Assembly: GCA_028571685.1 (NCBI GenBank)
Contig: CM053146.1
Coordinates: 61,971,431 to 62,035,430 of the forward strand
From: Heterohyrax brucei
Taxonomy: Eukaryota; Chordata; Mammalia; Hyracoidea; Procaviidae
Length of the DNA stretch: 64,000 bases
Reading direction: 5' to 3'
In this document: piece after piece, positions 32,578-43,965 of the stretch
How the letters are laid out: each line of letters opens with the position of its first letter
Position numbering within the stretch: position 1 is the first letter of the stretch
Made by a program: the position numbers and the translations under genes
The notes under the pieces: generated by a model
The model's database searches: none
The model's input: the letters and a program-made list of their open reading frames with translations, nothing else
Told to the model about the DNA's origin: nothing

Positions 32578-32612
32578 GATTTGCTATTTGCTATTTGCTA
32601 TGATTTGCTGTT
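32578..32612. repeat. Seven-base tandem repeat at RTE 3' tail
   Basis: Three near-copies of ttgctat then tgatttgctgttgttg. It lies exactly at the 3' end of the minus-strand RTE that begins at 32608. RTE-clade LINEs commonly end in short tandem repeats rather than poly(A), so it is probably the tail. Confidence 0.7.
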
Positions 32613-33096
32613 GTTGTTAGGTGCCGTGAAGTTGGTTCCAACTCATAGCAATGCTATGTACCATAGAACAAAACTTCCCGATGCTGCACCACAATCACAG
32701 TCTTTTTTATGCGTGAGTCTATTGTTGCAGGCACTAGTCATTCCTTCTTGTTGAGGGTCTTCCTCTTTCTCAATGACCGTCTACTTCACCGTGCATGATG
32801 TCCTTCTCCAGGGACTGGTCCATCCCGATAACAAGCCCCATGTGTGTGAGACGAAGTCTGGCCGTCCTTGCTTCTAAAGGGCATTTAGGCTGTACATCTA
32901 AGACAGATTTGTTCATTGATTTGACAGTACATAGTTTTTGATATATTTCTCCAACACCACAATTGAAAGGTGTCAAATACTCTTCAGCCATCCATATGCA
33001 TTGTCCAGTTTTGTACGCATATGAGGCAATTGAAAACACCATGACCTGAGTCAGATGCACCTTAGTACTCAAGGTGACATTTTTGCTTTCAACAAA
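32608..33096 (-). pseudogene. RTE LINE 3' end
   Basis: gttgttaggtgccgtgaagt (complement of the 3' terminus) and tgaccgtctacttcaccgtg, then ccagggactggtccatcccg. The minus-strand frame at 32770-33123 (117 codons; IGMDQSLEKDIMHGEVDGH at its end) is the C-terminal coding part with a frameshift. It is 5'-truncated inside the region after the reverse transcriptase. Confidence 0.85.
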
Positions 33097-33205
33097 GGTA
33101 TACTTTATACACCATAAATTCACACACTGTAAGTTAACAACTTAATAACTTTTGAAAAATCTACAGAGTTGTGCAACCATCAACACCACTTGTATCTTTC
33201 CAAAG
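33097..33205 (-). mobile_element. Old L1 3'-UTR fragment
   Basis: acaccataaattcacacact and cagagttgtgcaaccatcaa are complements of the L1MB-like 3' UTR ('cataaaattcaccc ... gagttgtgcaaccatcaccac'). It joins the RTE piece with no gap. Confidence 0.55.
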
Positions 33206-33225
33206 GCCTCTAAGAGATTCTAATG

Positions 33226-33425
33226 GCAATGAAGGGAACAAGACACAAACTAACTGGTTCACTACTGCCCATGGTTCAAACTCATCAGCTACTTTCTGGG
33301 GCAAAAGACCTGATGATCTGCTGTTGTAAGGATTACAGCCTCAGAAACCCCTGGGGGGCAGTTTTACTCCACCATACAGGATTACTTTGAGTTGTAACCT
33401 ATTTGACAGCACATAACAACAACAA
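33226..33425 (+). mobile_element. AfroSINE, long-body variant
   Basis: aatgaagggaacaagacaca (diverged head), atggttcaaactcatcagct (B box), aaaagacctgatgatctgct (extra block), gggggcagttttactccacc and gttgtaacctatttgacagc, ending in (aac)n. Confidence 0.75.
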
Positions 33426-33765
33426 ACTAACTGATCCACTGTTGTTGATGGTTCCTGCTCCACATGGTGTCCGTGCTGAAGACCCATGCTGCTATTTGGA
33501 GGTATTGGGCTTTTCCTTCACTGCCACACCCAGAACAAATTTTCACATTGAACAAAAGTAGACAACTCAAGCTCAGCCCGCACTTCTGAAAAGCAAATCA
33601 ACTGGCTGCAAAAGTGGTATTTGAAGGAGCTTCTGGTACTACTTATGTCCTTGTCCAAACCACTCTTTTCCACCAGACCCCTGTGCTGAAACTATGTCAT
33701 TATACCAGACTTCAGTTTTTACCTTCTTTGTAGTTTCAGGCTTCTGTTATTTTTGAGTTGGTCCT
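33426..33765. other. Unassigned sequence
   Basis: No gene or named repeat is seen. Confidence 0.4.
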
Positions 33766-34145
33766 TGCTATGGATTAAATTGTGATCTCTTCCCCAATGC
33801 TCTGCACACATAAAAAATACATTAGAATCCTAACACCTATGTCTGTGCATGTAAACCTGTTTGAAAATAGATTTTTCTTTGTTATGCTAATGGACCCATA
33901 CCACTACAGAGTCTGTTCTAGACCTAATCACTTCCGAGTTATACAAAGAGCAGTAGAGACACTTGTGCACATGCACACACACACACAGTGGGTAGGGAAC
34001 CACGCCTTGTGAGAATTTTCTACTAGCAAAGGAACCACAAAATGCCTGAGGCTACCTAAAAAGAATAAATAAAGCCAAGATCCTAATTTGGGCTATTGGC
34101 CTCTAGAACTGTAAGAAAAATAATTTCTTTATACTAACAAAGAGT
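33766..34145 (+). mobile_element. Solo LTR, MLT1-like
   Basis: tgctatggattaaattgtga at the start, gaatcctaacacctatgtct, then gtagagacac with a (AC)-rich run, agaataaataaagccaagat and tggcctctagaactgtaaga near the end match the MLT1-style LTR layout. AATAAA/AAATAAA around 34065-34072 is the candidate poly(A) signal. Confidence 0.55.
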
Positions 34146-34799
34146 ACACATCTTTGCCTGAGTAGTTACATGAGACTAACTGGGCAGCTCCTATCCAGAA
34201 GGAAGATGAGAGAGCAGAAGGGGACAGGAGCTAGTTGAATGGACAGGGAAATACAGGGTGGAAAGGAGAAGTGTGCTGTCAAAATGTGGGAAGAGCAGCT
34301 ACTCTTATACACATGTAACTGTAGCAACATACACACACGTTGCTGAACAAGACTAGAGAAGAAAAACCAGAGACAAGATTGTCTAGGTTCTTTTAAGCCT
34401 TACAGAGTTTGATCCTAATCTTAAAAACAGTGGAAAACTACCAAAAATGTTTAATTTCTTGATTATGAAAGGTAATTGAAGTTATATGACATGATCAGAT
34501 TTGTTGAGAAAAATTTGCAGTGACAACAGCAGAGAAACCAGATTGACAGAAGTGGCTATTGGAAGATAATTTGAAACTATTGCTCTGAAAAAGGAAAAGA
34601 TGGGTTAAAAAATTCAATCGGTGAGTACAATGGTGCTAATATTAAGAAAGTCAGCAGATTGACAGGACTTGATTGGTTGACTCTGGGGGTTGAGAGAAAT
34701 ATACCAAGGATGACTCACATTAACAAACTATACTACCCACTTCTCCTCCATATTAAAGTCTTCTAGTCCCCCCACACTCCCTTACTCCTCCTCTCTCTT
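34146..34799 (+). mobile_element. Old mammalian repeat, family not assigned
   Basis: tgatcagatttgttgagaaa then acagcagagaaaccagattg and atgggttaaaaaattcaatc. Later, gacttgattggttgactctg and aaggatgactcac. I recognise the layout as an old repeat that also occurs at 51990-52430 and 56770-57020, but I cannot give its name. Before 34370 I see nothing. Confidence 0.35.
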
Positions 34800-35559
34800 T
34801 TGGAACTTTTAGTTCCTAGCTCTCCACCACTCTCTCCATAGTGCCATAATTCTTGATGATTTCAATACATATTCAAGTAATCTTCCCATTATCCTAGTTG
34901 CACAGTTCCTTAATTTCCTCTCTTCAGTAAATCTGTGTTCTATTATTGTTCTATTATACCTTAACTGTTGACTTCCATGCACATACCGTTGACCTTTCAC
35001 TACCGTCACTTGAAATTGCTCTATAGTCTATCTTGCAAATACCCCTCCTAAGTCCCCCTCTCCAATATTTCTTTGACTCTACTAAGCATTGTATTCTTTT
35101 GATTCTTCCACATTTTCACGGTTCCTCATTCCTGCATCCTCAATATCATTATTAGTCAGCTGAAGCTACAGAATCACTCATTGCAATGATTCTTTCCCAT
35201 ATACACCCATAGCTTCCATCTCACTCCGTGGAATCTCTGGTTCAAGCCACAGTTGTGGTTAAGTCTATTCTATCAAGTCCATACCTATATTCATATTTAC
35301 ATATCCATACAGCTGAATACGGCTAAGACAAAGCACAAAATTACTCTGACTGCTTTCATGTTAAATTCATGATCACAAACTTCAAATGGGCCTTATATGC
35401 TGCCTACAACCACATATATTTCCCCAGCCAATTCATTGTCCCACTCTCCTAGAGAGCTACTTCACATGTTCTCTTCTCAGACTTTTAGCACACCCACCCA
35501 TCCCCATTGTCACTCTTATTTCTCTCCGTGTTGGACAGCTTGACGGGAAATTGTTTACA
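34800..35559 (+). pseudogene. LINE endonuclease-like fossil
   Basis: Translated on the plus strand near 34850-34935 the sequence gives ILDDFNTYSSNLPIILVAQF then LNFLSSVNLCS. This matches the spacing of the GDFNIHxDxPS...FLxFLxSxxL block in LINE endonucleases of the L2/CR1 type. The catalytic GDFN is changed to DDFN. Stops interrupt the rest. The name of the element is not established. A minus-strand frame at 34809-35009 is a shadow. Confidence 0.4.
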
Positions 35560-35617
35560 TAGCTCCCTGCTGTCTAGTCAATGCCTTCTCATAGGAACCC
35601 TATAGATGACAGTACAC
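35560..35617 (-). mobile_element. Possible AfroSINE tail fragment
   Basis: agctccctgctgtctagtca then atgccttctcataggaaccc resembles the SINE tail complement. Divergence is high. Confidence 0.35.
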
Positions 35618-36039
35618 ACAACGCACTTGAAGATATTTAAAAATAAAGTGCATCCAAAAAGGATAGTATCTCTTCATTCCTTAAAATGTTTTCTCCATCC
35701 TTGACCTACGTCCTGGAAGACAAACACCCAAAAGGTTCCATGCCATCTGGCTTTCAACTGGTACAGCTCTTAGAGAGCCCTGATAGGAGGTAGCAAGAAT
35801 AGAAAATAACTGAGTTCCAACTATATAACTGGTTCCATTCCTGCAAGTTCACCAAGAGCTGGCTCTATCCCCCAGCTGAAATCAGATCACTGATTTGCTG
35901 TGTAAGACTCCCTCTGTCTGAACTTTGGAAGCCTCTTCTCCCACTCAGGCCCTTCCTGTCCAGTGATATCAGTGGCTCCACCATTTGTTGACACAACTTT
36001 CTGCATTATCCCTGTAAAGCAGCCCCACTCACAACTTTT
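35618..36039. other. Old LTR-like or unassigned sequence
   Basis: aaaaggttccatgccatctg, then ggctttcaactggtacagct gives the impression of an old LTR but I cannot name it. Confidence 0.3.
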
Positions 36040-36760
36040 GAGCTACATTTATTATTAAGGTATAATCGACACAATGAAATGCACATGAGCCAATGAGTTT
36101 TGACACACATAAATACCTGGAAATCCCACATTCTAATCAAGATACAGAACATTTCCCACACCCAAGAATGTTTCCTCACACCCTTTTCCAGTCAATACAC
36201 ACTCCCCAAAACAAGTAGTGTTCTAACTTTTATCATTACAGTGTTTTTTTTTTGGCTTGTCTCAAGCTTCCATAAATTGAAATATATAGTCAAAATCTTA
36301 TCTGTGGGATTCATAGTATGGGCGTGTTAGTAATTTCTATGATGTGGAGTAGTCACTTTTATATCACAATTTATCTATTGTGTCATTGACAGATATGTGG
36401 ATGGTTCCTAGTTATTGATTTTTATACATAAAGTTGTTACAAGCATTCCTGTATGTTCTTTTGGTGGGCATACATTTTTACCTTTTATGAATAAATAATT
36501 AGATGTGGAATTGATGGATCATAGGGAAAAAGTGGTTTATCTTTGTTCAAAGTTGCTGAACAATTTTTCAAAGTAGTTGAACAATTTTATTGCTCCAGTT
36601 GCCCCACGTTTTGCCAACAGATGGACTTCTTAAGTTTTCTTTATAATTTTAGCCATTTTACTGAGCGTGTATAGTATCTCATTGTACTATTATCTTGAGT
36701 TTCACTGGTGAGAATAATAATAATATCCAATACCTTCACATACATACATTATTGATCGTG
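36040..36760 (-). mobile_element. Old L1M 3' UTR, minus strand
   Basis: ttattattaaggtataatcg opens the complement of an L1MB-type 3' UTR. atctattgtgtcattgacag, ggaattgatggatcatagggand gtttatctttg, then caaagtagttgaacaatttt and gccaacagatggacttctta, follow in the expected order. It is old and heavily mutated. Confidence 0.75.
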
Positions 36761-37499
36761 TGTCTGTCCTCTTTTTTCTGTGTTCAAGTCAACTCAATAA
36801 CACCTAATAGCAATGACATGCCGAAGTAGACAATAAGTGGTAGGTTCTTGTCTCAACTTCATCCATCATATGTGGAGAGTGAGAGGTAGAAAAATAACTC
36901 TCACAATTTTAAAATAAAGTTCTTTCCTGTTTTACTGCCAACCTCATTCCCTCTAGGGGCAAAAAATTCATGTCTTTTAGGTCTTGTGGGGGTAGAGTGT
37001 TTTCCAGAGGGGGTGCAGAGAGGTTAAAAAGTACCTTTCAGGAATATTTTTTGCTTATTGTGGGAGGAGAGAGAGAGTAGGCAAAAAATTCTGGGAACAA
37101 AGTTTTCTCTCCCACTAATTCCATCAGAGATTCAAAATTGTTAATGAGCTGCTCTCTTAAAGTGCAAAGATCTCATAGGGTTAAATTTACTTTGCATCTG
37201 AATGTCATTAAGCAAATAATAAGTTTTAACTAAAATTCAAGACAGAGAAGTTTGTGATAAAGGAAGAGAAACGAGTGATCTTCTCAGGGAGGATAAGGCG
37301 TGGTAGACCCCAAAGAGCCGGAGGCCCTGAGGGCCGAGAGTGCTTGAAGCTAGGGGAAGAGATGACTGAAAACACTGGGATTTCAAAAGTGGAAGATGCA
37401 ACGGGCAAATTCGAGTAGGAATTTTTTTCCCAGCAGTCAAAAAGGTCCTTTCATATGCCAGCTGTCTTTCAAAGAATGTAATTAAGATATTTCAAACCA
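36761..37499. other. Unassigned sequence with a possible SINE tail
   Basis: gtcaactcaataacacctaa at 36788-36807 resembles the shared SINE/RTE 3' end on the plus strand. The rest, including a purine-rich GGGAGGAGAGAGAGAG run near 37060-37078, is unmatched. The antisense frames at 37226-37440 are not recognised. Confidence 0.35.
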
Positions 37500-37660
37500 A
37501 AGTCAAACCAGTTGCTGTTGAGTTGATTCTGACTCATAGCAACCCTATAGGATAGGGTAGAACTGCCCTGCAGGGTTTCCAAGGATCAGCTGGTGGCTTC
37601 AAATTGCCAACCTCTTTGTTAGCAATTGAGCATTTAAAAACTATGCCTCTGGGGCTCCAT
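37500..37660 (-). mobile_element. AfroSINE, near full length
   Basis: gtcaaaccagttgctgttga is the tail complement, and aaactatgcctctggggctc the head complement. Confidence 0.9.
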
Positions 37661-37731
37661 TAATAATAATAGTTTCTCCTATTTCTATATAAAAATTACA
37701 ATATTTACAACAATTTTGTAAGGTAGATAAT

Positions 37732-38261
37732 TGTCTTAGTCATCTGGTACTGGTGTAACAAAAATACCATGAGTGGATGGCTTTAACACAGAAAAATTTA
37801 TTCTTACACAGTCTGATAGGCTGGAAGTCCACATTCAGGGTGCCAGCTCCAGGGAATACACCCTGGATCAGCTCTGGAGAAAGGTCCCTGTGTGTTGCAT
37901 CAGTCTTTGGTCTGAGAGCATCTTGAAGCATCTCAACACACTCTGCTCCTAGTGTTGTTTCCTTGATGGTAGGAGATCCTCAACTCTCTGCTTGCTTCCC
38001 TTTCCTTTTACTTCTTGTAGGATATAAGGTGGTGCAAGCCACACTTCAGGGGAACTCCCTTTACCCTGAAGCAGGGAATGGTGTTATGGTGCCACTCTAA
38101 TCTTTTTTTTAACACAATTCAATCTATTAACCAAAGGCAGAGATTAAGCTTTACAGCATAGGAAAAATCACAAAATGAAGGGCAATCACAGAACACTGGG
38201 AATCATGGCCCAGGTAAACTGCTGTACACATTTTTGGGAGGACACAGTTCAATCTACGATA
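37732..38261 (-). mobile_element. Solo LTR, MaLR-like
   Basis: On the plus strand tgtcttagtcatctggtact begins and cacagttcaatctacgataa ends it, the complements of the 3' and 5' ends of the LTR at 48749. A T10 run at 38100-38110 may be expanded. It is nearly full length, with the block aggatataaggtggtgcaag corresponding to the promoter side. No internal region adjoins. Confidence 0.7.
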
Positions 38262-38569
38262 ATAACATTGTCTTCATTTCTCAGCTGAACAAAATTGTAC
38301 ACAAAAAAATTATACAGTTTGCTCAATGTTATAGCAGGGATTATAAATACACAGGCTGAATTTGACCATAAATTTTTCAACTGCAAAACTTGTATCTCAT
38401 TTGCAAGGAAAGCAAACAATTGGCAGGCTCCATTTAGCAGGCTCCAGCCCCGTGTTTCATCTGCTGGGCTTCAGCTTGTCAAACTACAGCATAATGGGCT
38501 TTCTAGTTCAATTCAATGACTCTCTGACTGATCCATGCCCTCTTATAAGACGGATCAAAGAGTAGAAAG

Positions 38570-38690
38570 AACTCTGACTTTGGATTCAGACATACTTGGC
38601 TACAGCTCAGCTCTGCCACCTACTTGGTACATATCCCTTGGCATATTTCCTCATGTGCAAAATAGATGATTATAACATAGGCTTGGGCGG
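38570..38690 (+). mobile_element. MIR element, 5' part
   Basis: agaactctgactttggattc, then gctacagctcagctctgcca, cctacttggtacatatccct and atttcctcatgtgcaaaata. It preserves most of the tRNA-related and core segments. Confidence 0.65.
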
Positions 38691-38765
38691 TGTTCAGGTT
38701 ACATATAAATGGGAATCAACTCGAAGCCAACGGATTGCTGACTAACAAAATGCTACATAACTTTC

Positions 38766-38925
38766 AACCAAGCTCACTGCTGTTGAGTTGATTCTGACTC
38801 ATAACAACCCTATAGAACAGAGTAGAACTGGCCCCATAAAGTTTCCAAGGAGCGTCTGGACAATTTGAACTGCTGACCTTTTGGTTAGCAGACATAGCAC
38901 TTAACCACTATACCACCAAGACGAG
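38766..38925 (-). mobile_element. AfroSINE, near full length
   Basis: accaagctcactgctgttga is the tail complement and taaccactataccaccaaga the head complement. gaactgctgaccttttggtt shows the B-box region well. Confidence 0.9.
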
Positions 38926-38984
38926 ACTTAAAAAGAACTGATACTTATTTTGCTCATGAACCTGCATTCTGATTAGGGTCTATG

Positions 38985-39380
38985 TAGTAGGGATAGTTCA
39001 TCTCTGTTCCACTTAGTGCCAGCTGGGGCAATTTACAGGCTGAGAGATGGAACTGTCATCACTCACAAGTCTGTAAACTGAGCCTGACTGCTGGCTGAGA
39101 CCCTAGGTGCTTGGAAACAGAACAGCTACACATGGCCTCTTCCTGTAATTTGAGCTTTCTCAGTGTGGTGCCTGGGTTCTAAAGACAAGTATTGCAACAA
39201 AGAGAAAGGTTGGAGAAGCTTAGCTTCTAGTTGTGAACTAGCTTCAAAACTCACACAGCATGTTTGTAGCATTCTGTTCCTGGAGATCATCACAGAGATC
39301 TATCCAGGTATTAGGAGAAAGGACGTATATTCCATTGCTGAGGGAAGAACACTGAGGACCAAATGTAGGCAGCTGTTATT
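38985..39380 (+). mobile_element. Old non-autonomous repeat, DNA-transposon-like
   Basis: Landmarks are agtgccagctggggcaattt, tgctggctgagaccctaggt, cctgggttctaaagacaagt and actcacacagcatgtttgta. The same blocks in the same order occur at 40930-41365. The layout resembles the MER33-type group of old DNA transposons, an attribution I hold with low confidence. Confidence 0.4.
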
Positions 39381-40929
39381 GGAACCTACAGTCTTCCACA
39401 ATCTACCTTTTGGCTACAACAATTCACATCTCTTCTACATGCAAAACACCTTCCCAACCCCCTACCTCGTTCTCCAGAACACCTCTCTCTAGGTGTTATT
39501 GAATTCAGGGCTAAAGTCCAGAATTTTACCATTTAAATCAGATAATATTCTTGGCTTTGGCACCCAAGTATTATTCTGTTTGATCTTGAGGTCTGTGATT
39601 CACCTACTATAGATTCCTGTATTCCACACACTCTTGACATACAATGATGCAACAGGTAAAAGAGAATCATTAAAGATACTCACATTCCGAAGAGACGGAA
39701 GGCATCCAGCGGTCACTGATCCATGGAAAGGACAACCAGGTTCATGTCGCCACTTCCCTGTTTAGACTTCAGTTATGCTGCTTAGATTTTCCCCGTGACA
39801 CTTTGCTACACCTTTTAGGCTCTTTCAACCTACTACTTTATCTTTCCTTTTCTGTAGTATATGGCTCGTCTTTGCTGCTGTGTAGTTTCCTTAATCTGCT
39901 TTCTTTCTGCTTGTAGAAATTTAAAGGTCCAAATTCCTTTGTTCATTTTACAGTGCTTCTATCTTTTCAGCATGAGATAATAAGATTCCTTTAAACACTC
40001 TGTGGGTTTCCCATGAATCAATTTATAACCCACTCCATTAGAAAAAAGCCACATGCCCAAACACCACTTCAGCAAGCCTTTATTTCACCAGAGTTTCTTT
40101 AAGGACATATCCATTGAAGTTCTTAAAAATCTATTGTTTTGTGGAAAAAAAATAGGTGAAGCATTTCTTAACATCCATACAGGGACTAGTGTCTGTTTAA
40201 AAATGGACGATAAGGTGATATTTGAAAATTTTCTGAGGCCTCAGCGGAAGATTTTATCTTTAGGCCATGTTTTCTTGACAGCGCCCTGGATTTGATCTCT
40301 ATTCAGAATCCACATCTTAATTTTAGAATCATTTACCATCTGGAGAGGCTGGGAATGAGATATGGTTTTATTTTCCAACCCAGCAAGTCCTGGAGACTTT
40401 ATATATAACAGTTCTTTCTTTAGTTCATCTCTCTTTTTTGCATTTTACTACAGACAGCTAGAATTAGACAGAAAGCAAGGCATTTTCGATCCCCTTAACT
40501 AGAAAACAGGTATATTTTCTATTTCCCACCTTACTGCAAGAGATATTGTTGCTAAACTTCCTACAACTACATTACAAAAGTCCCCTTTCCTCTGGTTTCC
40601 AATAGCTTTTTCCTCTCTTGGCTTCAAGTCCTCATCAAGCGGTTTTTCAAAGACCATTAGGTCTTCCAGTAGTTTCCAGTAGTATTCTCCTGAACATGCT
40701 ATCAAATGTCTCTTGATCCTAAAGCTGTTGTCACCCATATTAGATTTTTGTTTTCATTGCACTTCACTTCCTGGAACCAAAATGTGTTTCATCCATCTAC
40801 TGGTGCCTATAAAACTATTCTAAAAGTTAATGCTTTAAAAGAATGGTGTTATTTTGCTCAGAAAATTTGTAATTTGAACAAGTTTCTTGGGAATTGTTCA
40901 TTTCTGCACAATTTAGTTTTAGCAGGGGT
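39381..40929. other. Unassigned, possibly old LTR-internal sequence
   Basis: tccaatagctttttcctctc, aagtcctcatcaagcggttt and gcacttcacttcctggaacc (40600-40785) faintly resemble the internal 3' region of MaLR retrotransposons. Frames at 40053-40295 and 40706-41008 are not recognised. No gene can be supported. Confidence 0.3.
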
Positions 40930-41365
40930 AGCTCAAAGGCTAGGGGCTCAACTCACATTTAGTCTCTACCCTACGGTGTCTGGGAACTCAGCTGGCAGGT
41001 CCATGTGAACTCCAAGAGTGACTTGTAGGCTCGAAGTTGGAATTGAAAAGACTTACTCATTCATATTTTTGATGGTTGACACTGTCTATTGCCAGAGATC
41101 TTTACTGGGGTTTTAGCTTCCAAGAGGGAACATTCTGAGAGAAATAATAAGCCAAGAATAAGTTGTATTGCCTTTTATGACTTAGCCTCAGAAGTCATAA
41201 ACATCACTGCTGCTATATTCTGTTTATTGAGGTAGTCACAAAGGCCTCATAAGTTCAAGGGAAGAAGAAAAAGATTTCACTGATCAGAGAGTAACAATGT
41301 TCCAAAAGAGTATGTAAAGTCAAAAATGTTACTGAGGCCATTTTTGAAAAATACAATCTGCATCA
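40930..41365 (+). mobile_element. Second copy of the old DNA-transposon-like repeat
   Basis: gtgtctgggaactcagctgg, gcttccaagagggaacattc, gccttttatgacttagcctc, agaagtcataaacatcactg and gccatttttgaaaaatacaa correspond to blocks of the 38985 copy. This copy is longer at its 3' side. Confidence 0.45.
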
Positions 41366-42909
41366 GAATAGTTAAGTGAAATAAAGTGCATGTCAGCAAA
41401 CAGATGCTTATCGCAGGGTAGTTCCTCAACTCAACCAAAACGTCTTCATCCAAAGTAGTCCCTGAATATAAGGTTCATAAGTGATGTTTACAGGTACTTA
41501 AGATTGAGTGTTAATTTTTGTGAGTGTATATGCTTGTGTAACTTTTTTTTAATGTGCTAAAGAACCACGGCTGTCATCAGATTTTTAAAATCAGTTAACA
41601 GGAAAAGATGGCTAAGAACTAGTGTTATCACCTGTGTCACTGAGGATAATGTTTTTATAATGTAATGTTTGGAAAGGAATCTTTTTCCTACAACACTGAA
41701 GATGTATTTTGTAGACATTTCCATTAGAGAAGCTAGCAAAAGGAAAAAATAGAGCATCAATACAAAAAGTTAAATTTTACATCCTTTTTATAATTCAATA
41801 GAAACACTTCATGTACTTGTAAGTAAACATATACCGTCTCTTTGCTCCATCCTGCTCTTAAATAAGCTCTTTCAACTGAAACAAAAATGAAATTTCAGTA
41901 ATTGAGCATTTATACATCATTAGAGCGGACATCAAAGAAGGTACATTAAAAGTCAGTGAGAACTGTGTCAATCTGTCACTAGAGTTGCTCCTTTTCAAAT
42001 GTCAGTAATAAAGCTCTGATTTATAAAACTAAGCTCAAAAGACTGCAAGTTGGATTTTTGCAGGTTGAAATTCAGAGGTGACCGAGCCATATGAAGGCAG
42101 AGAAAGCAAAATATTTCCCTTCTAAACCAACCCACAGCACTGTTATCCACATCATCTACTACGTACTGAACAATAAAGAGTGGGAAGTGGAAGAACACCT
42201 AGATAAGAAAAGAAAAAAAGAAAAATTGAAGCATAAGTGTCAAATTAGGGGGTATATTGAGTATCTCATGCTCTAACTCCCAGTATTCTAGAGAGGAAAA
42301 AAAATGGAACCATGAGAAATAGGATGGAATTATATGTAATTACTTGATTCACATAATAATAATCCCTAGTTCTGTTCTAGAGTCCTGCAAAAATCATAAC
42401 ATCCGTAGAGAACTAACAACAAAGATCTACATGATATAGGAACCGTATAAAAACTTATAGAGAAGCTATGACTGCAATGAGATTGAATGTTACAGAGATG
42501 ACTTTAGAAATCTTTGCACTGTTTACAAATAGTCTCTTTCAAAAGTTATTCTCAGTCACCACCTCCTACCATCTGCCAGTTGCAACCACTCAATATGAAC
42601 AAACGATTGTGTACCTCTTGTGCTTCCCCCTCTCTCTCATTATCTACTTCTCCGTCTATTTTCTTCTCACTTTCTCTCTGATAGACACACACTGTAATTA
42701 ATTGGACCTGTCCAAAATTTCATTTCAGTTACTTAACTTCCTGCATCACATGGCTGGATTCAGTCTCAGAAGACCTAGTCCACAAAGTAGGCAAGTTTTT
42801 AAAAATATAAGTAGAAAAATAGTGTTTTTAAAAACTTAAAAAATAAAAACATAGATTTCTGTTTTCAGACAGAGAAGACTTGCATATTACACTTTGCCTC
42901 TTACCATAA
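41366..42909. other. Unassigned AT-rich sequence
   Basis: No gene or named repeat. The lysine-rich frame at 42091-42276 (KKRKKEKLKHK) reflects A-rich DNA. A pyrimidine-rich stretch at 42615-42690 gives the 42468-42701 frame its hydrophobic look. Confidence 0.4.
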
Positions 42910-43076
42910 AACCCCAAACCAAACCCACTTCCACTGAGTGGATTCCGACTCATAGTGACCCTGTAAGACAGAGTAGAACCGCTCCATAGAGTTCCCAAGG
43001 AGCTCCTGGTGGATTTGAACTGCTGACCTTTTGGTTAACAAGATGTATCACTTAACCACTACACCACCAGAATATC
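42910..43076 (-). mobile_element. AfroSINE, near full length
   Basis: aaaccaaacccacttccact is the tail complement. gattccgactcatagtgacc keeps a CpG. The head complement is aaccactacaccaccagaat. Confidence 0.92.
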
Positions 43077-43091
43077 TAAAAGCAACTAAAA

Positions 43092-43150
<59 letters not shown>

Positions 43151-43161
43151 CGCGCATGCGT
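43092..43161. repeat. (TG)24 plus CG-rich alternating tract
   Basis: Twenty-four uninterrupted TG units at 43093-43140 run straight into cgcgcgcgtgcgcgcatgcg. The whole 70 bp alternates purine and pyrimidine without a break. The last 20 bp contain nine CpG dinucleotides, rare in mammalian DNA outside islands. This is the classic composition for left-handed Z-DNA. The translated CVCVCV and THTHTH frames across it are low-complexity artefacts. Confidence 0.95.
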
Positions 43162-43799
43162 TTAAGATATCCAGTGGAGAAAAAAATCCTTCAAAAGACA
43201 TCTCCAAGTTAACAAAAGCCAACAGAGTCCGGAGGCCTATAAGGAATATGAACGGTGTGTTCATACATATATTCATACATACATATGTACACACATATAC
43301 ACATGAATGAGTAATCTTACAACTATTTCAAATACTTAAAAGCAGGACTGTAACCCCTAAAAGAAGGGGCACACATGAAATAAGCCTCACCACTGTGGAG
43401 GTTTTCTTTCTCGAAGCTCTGTCTGGGTTGCGAGGAGACAGGAGGAAGTAAGCAAAGCACAGCAGTCCTGCTGAGCTGAGTAGACAGCAGACAGGAGTGC
43501 TTCAGAAGGCTGAAACAACTGGCATTGGCAGGACAGGATGGAGCTAAACAGAAAAAAAAAAAAAAAGGCTAAAAAATTTAAGGAGTGGTCCCCTTGAGTC
43601 ACTGAGCACAAACTTTGGGTGATTTTTCGTAAGACCAAGAAACAAACTGAGAAATCATAAGCTAAACAATTAATTCCCGAGCTCACAAAGGGCTGGGGTA
43701 TGTTTGAGCGCTGGTCTGGCAGAGTACAGAAACCTGAGTCTTTCCAGCGAAATCTCAGGAAAGTCGCACTTCTGTGGTAGGATGAAATTAGCCTTGGGC
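43162..43799. other. Unassigned sequence
   Basis: An A16 run lies at 43551-43566. There is no gene. Frames at 43387-43686 and 43670-43936 (minus) are not recognised. Confidence 0.4.
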
Positions 43800-43965
43800 T
43801 GGAAACCCGGGTTGCCTAGGTTGAGAGCTACCGCTGCTAACCAAAAGGTCAGCCATTCAAATTCACCAGGTGCTCCTGGAAAACCCTGCAGGGCAGTTCT
43901 GCTCTGTCCTATAAGGTCACTATGAGTTGGAATCAACTTGACAGCAGTGGTTTTTCTGTTTGCTC
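43800..43965 (+). mobile_element. AfroSINE, near full length
   Basis: ggaaacccgggttgcctagg is the head, then aaaggtcagccattcaaatt (B box), ctgcagggcagttctgctct and gagttggaatcaacttgaca. Confidence 0.92.

Noticed and set aside
34809..35009. 66-codon minus-strand frame
   Set aside because: It is a shadow of the plus-strand LINE endonuclease fossil.
43076..43310. 72-codon frames on both strands across the TG repeat
   Set aside because: They are translations of the (TG)n tract and its flanks.
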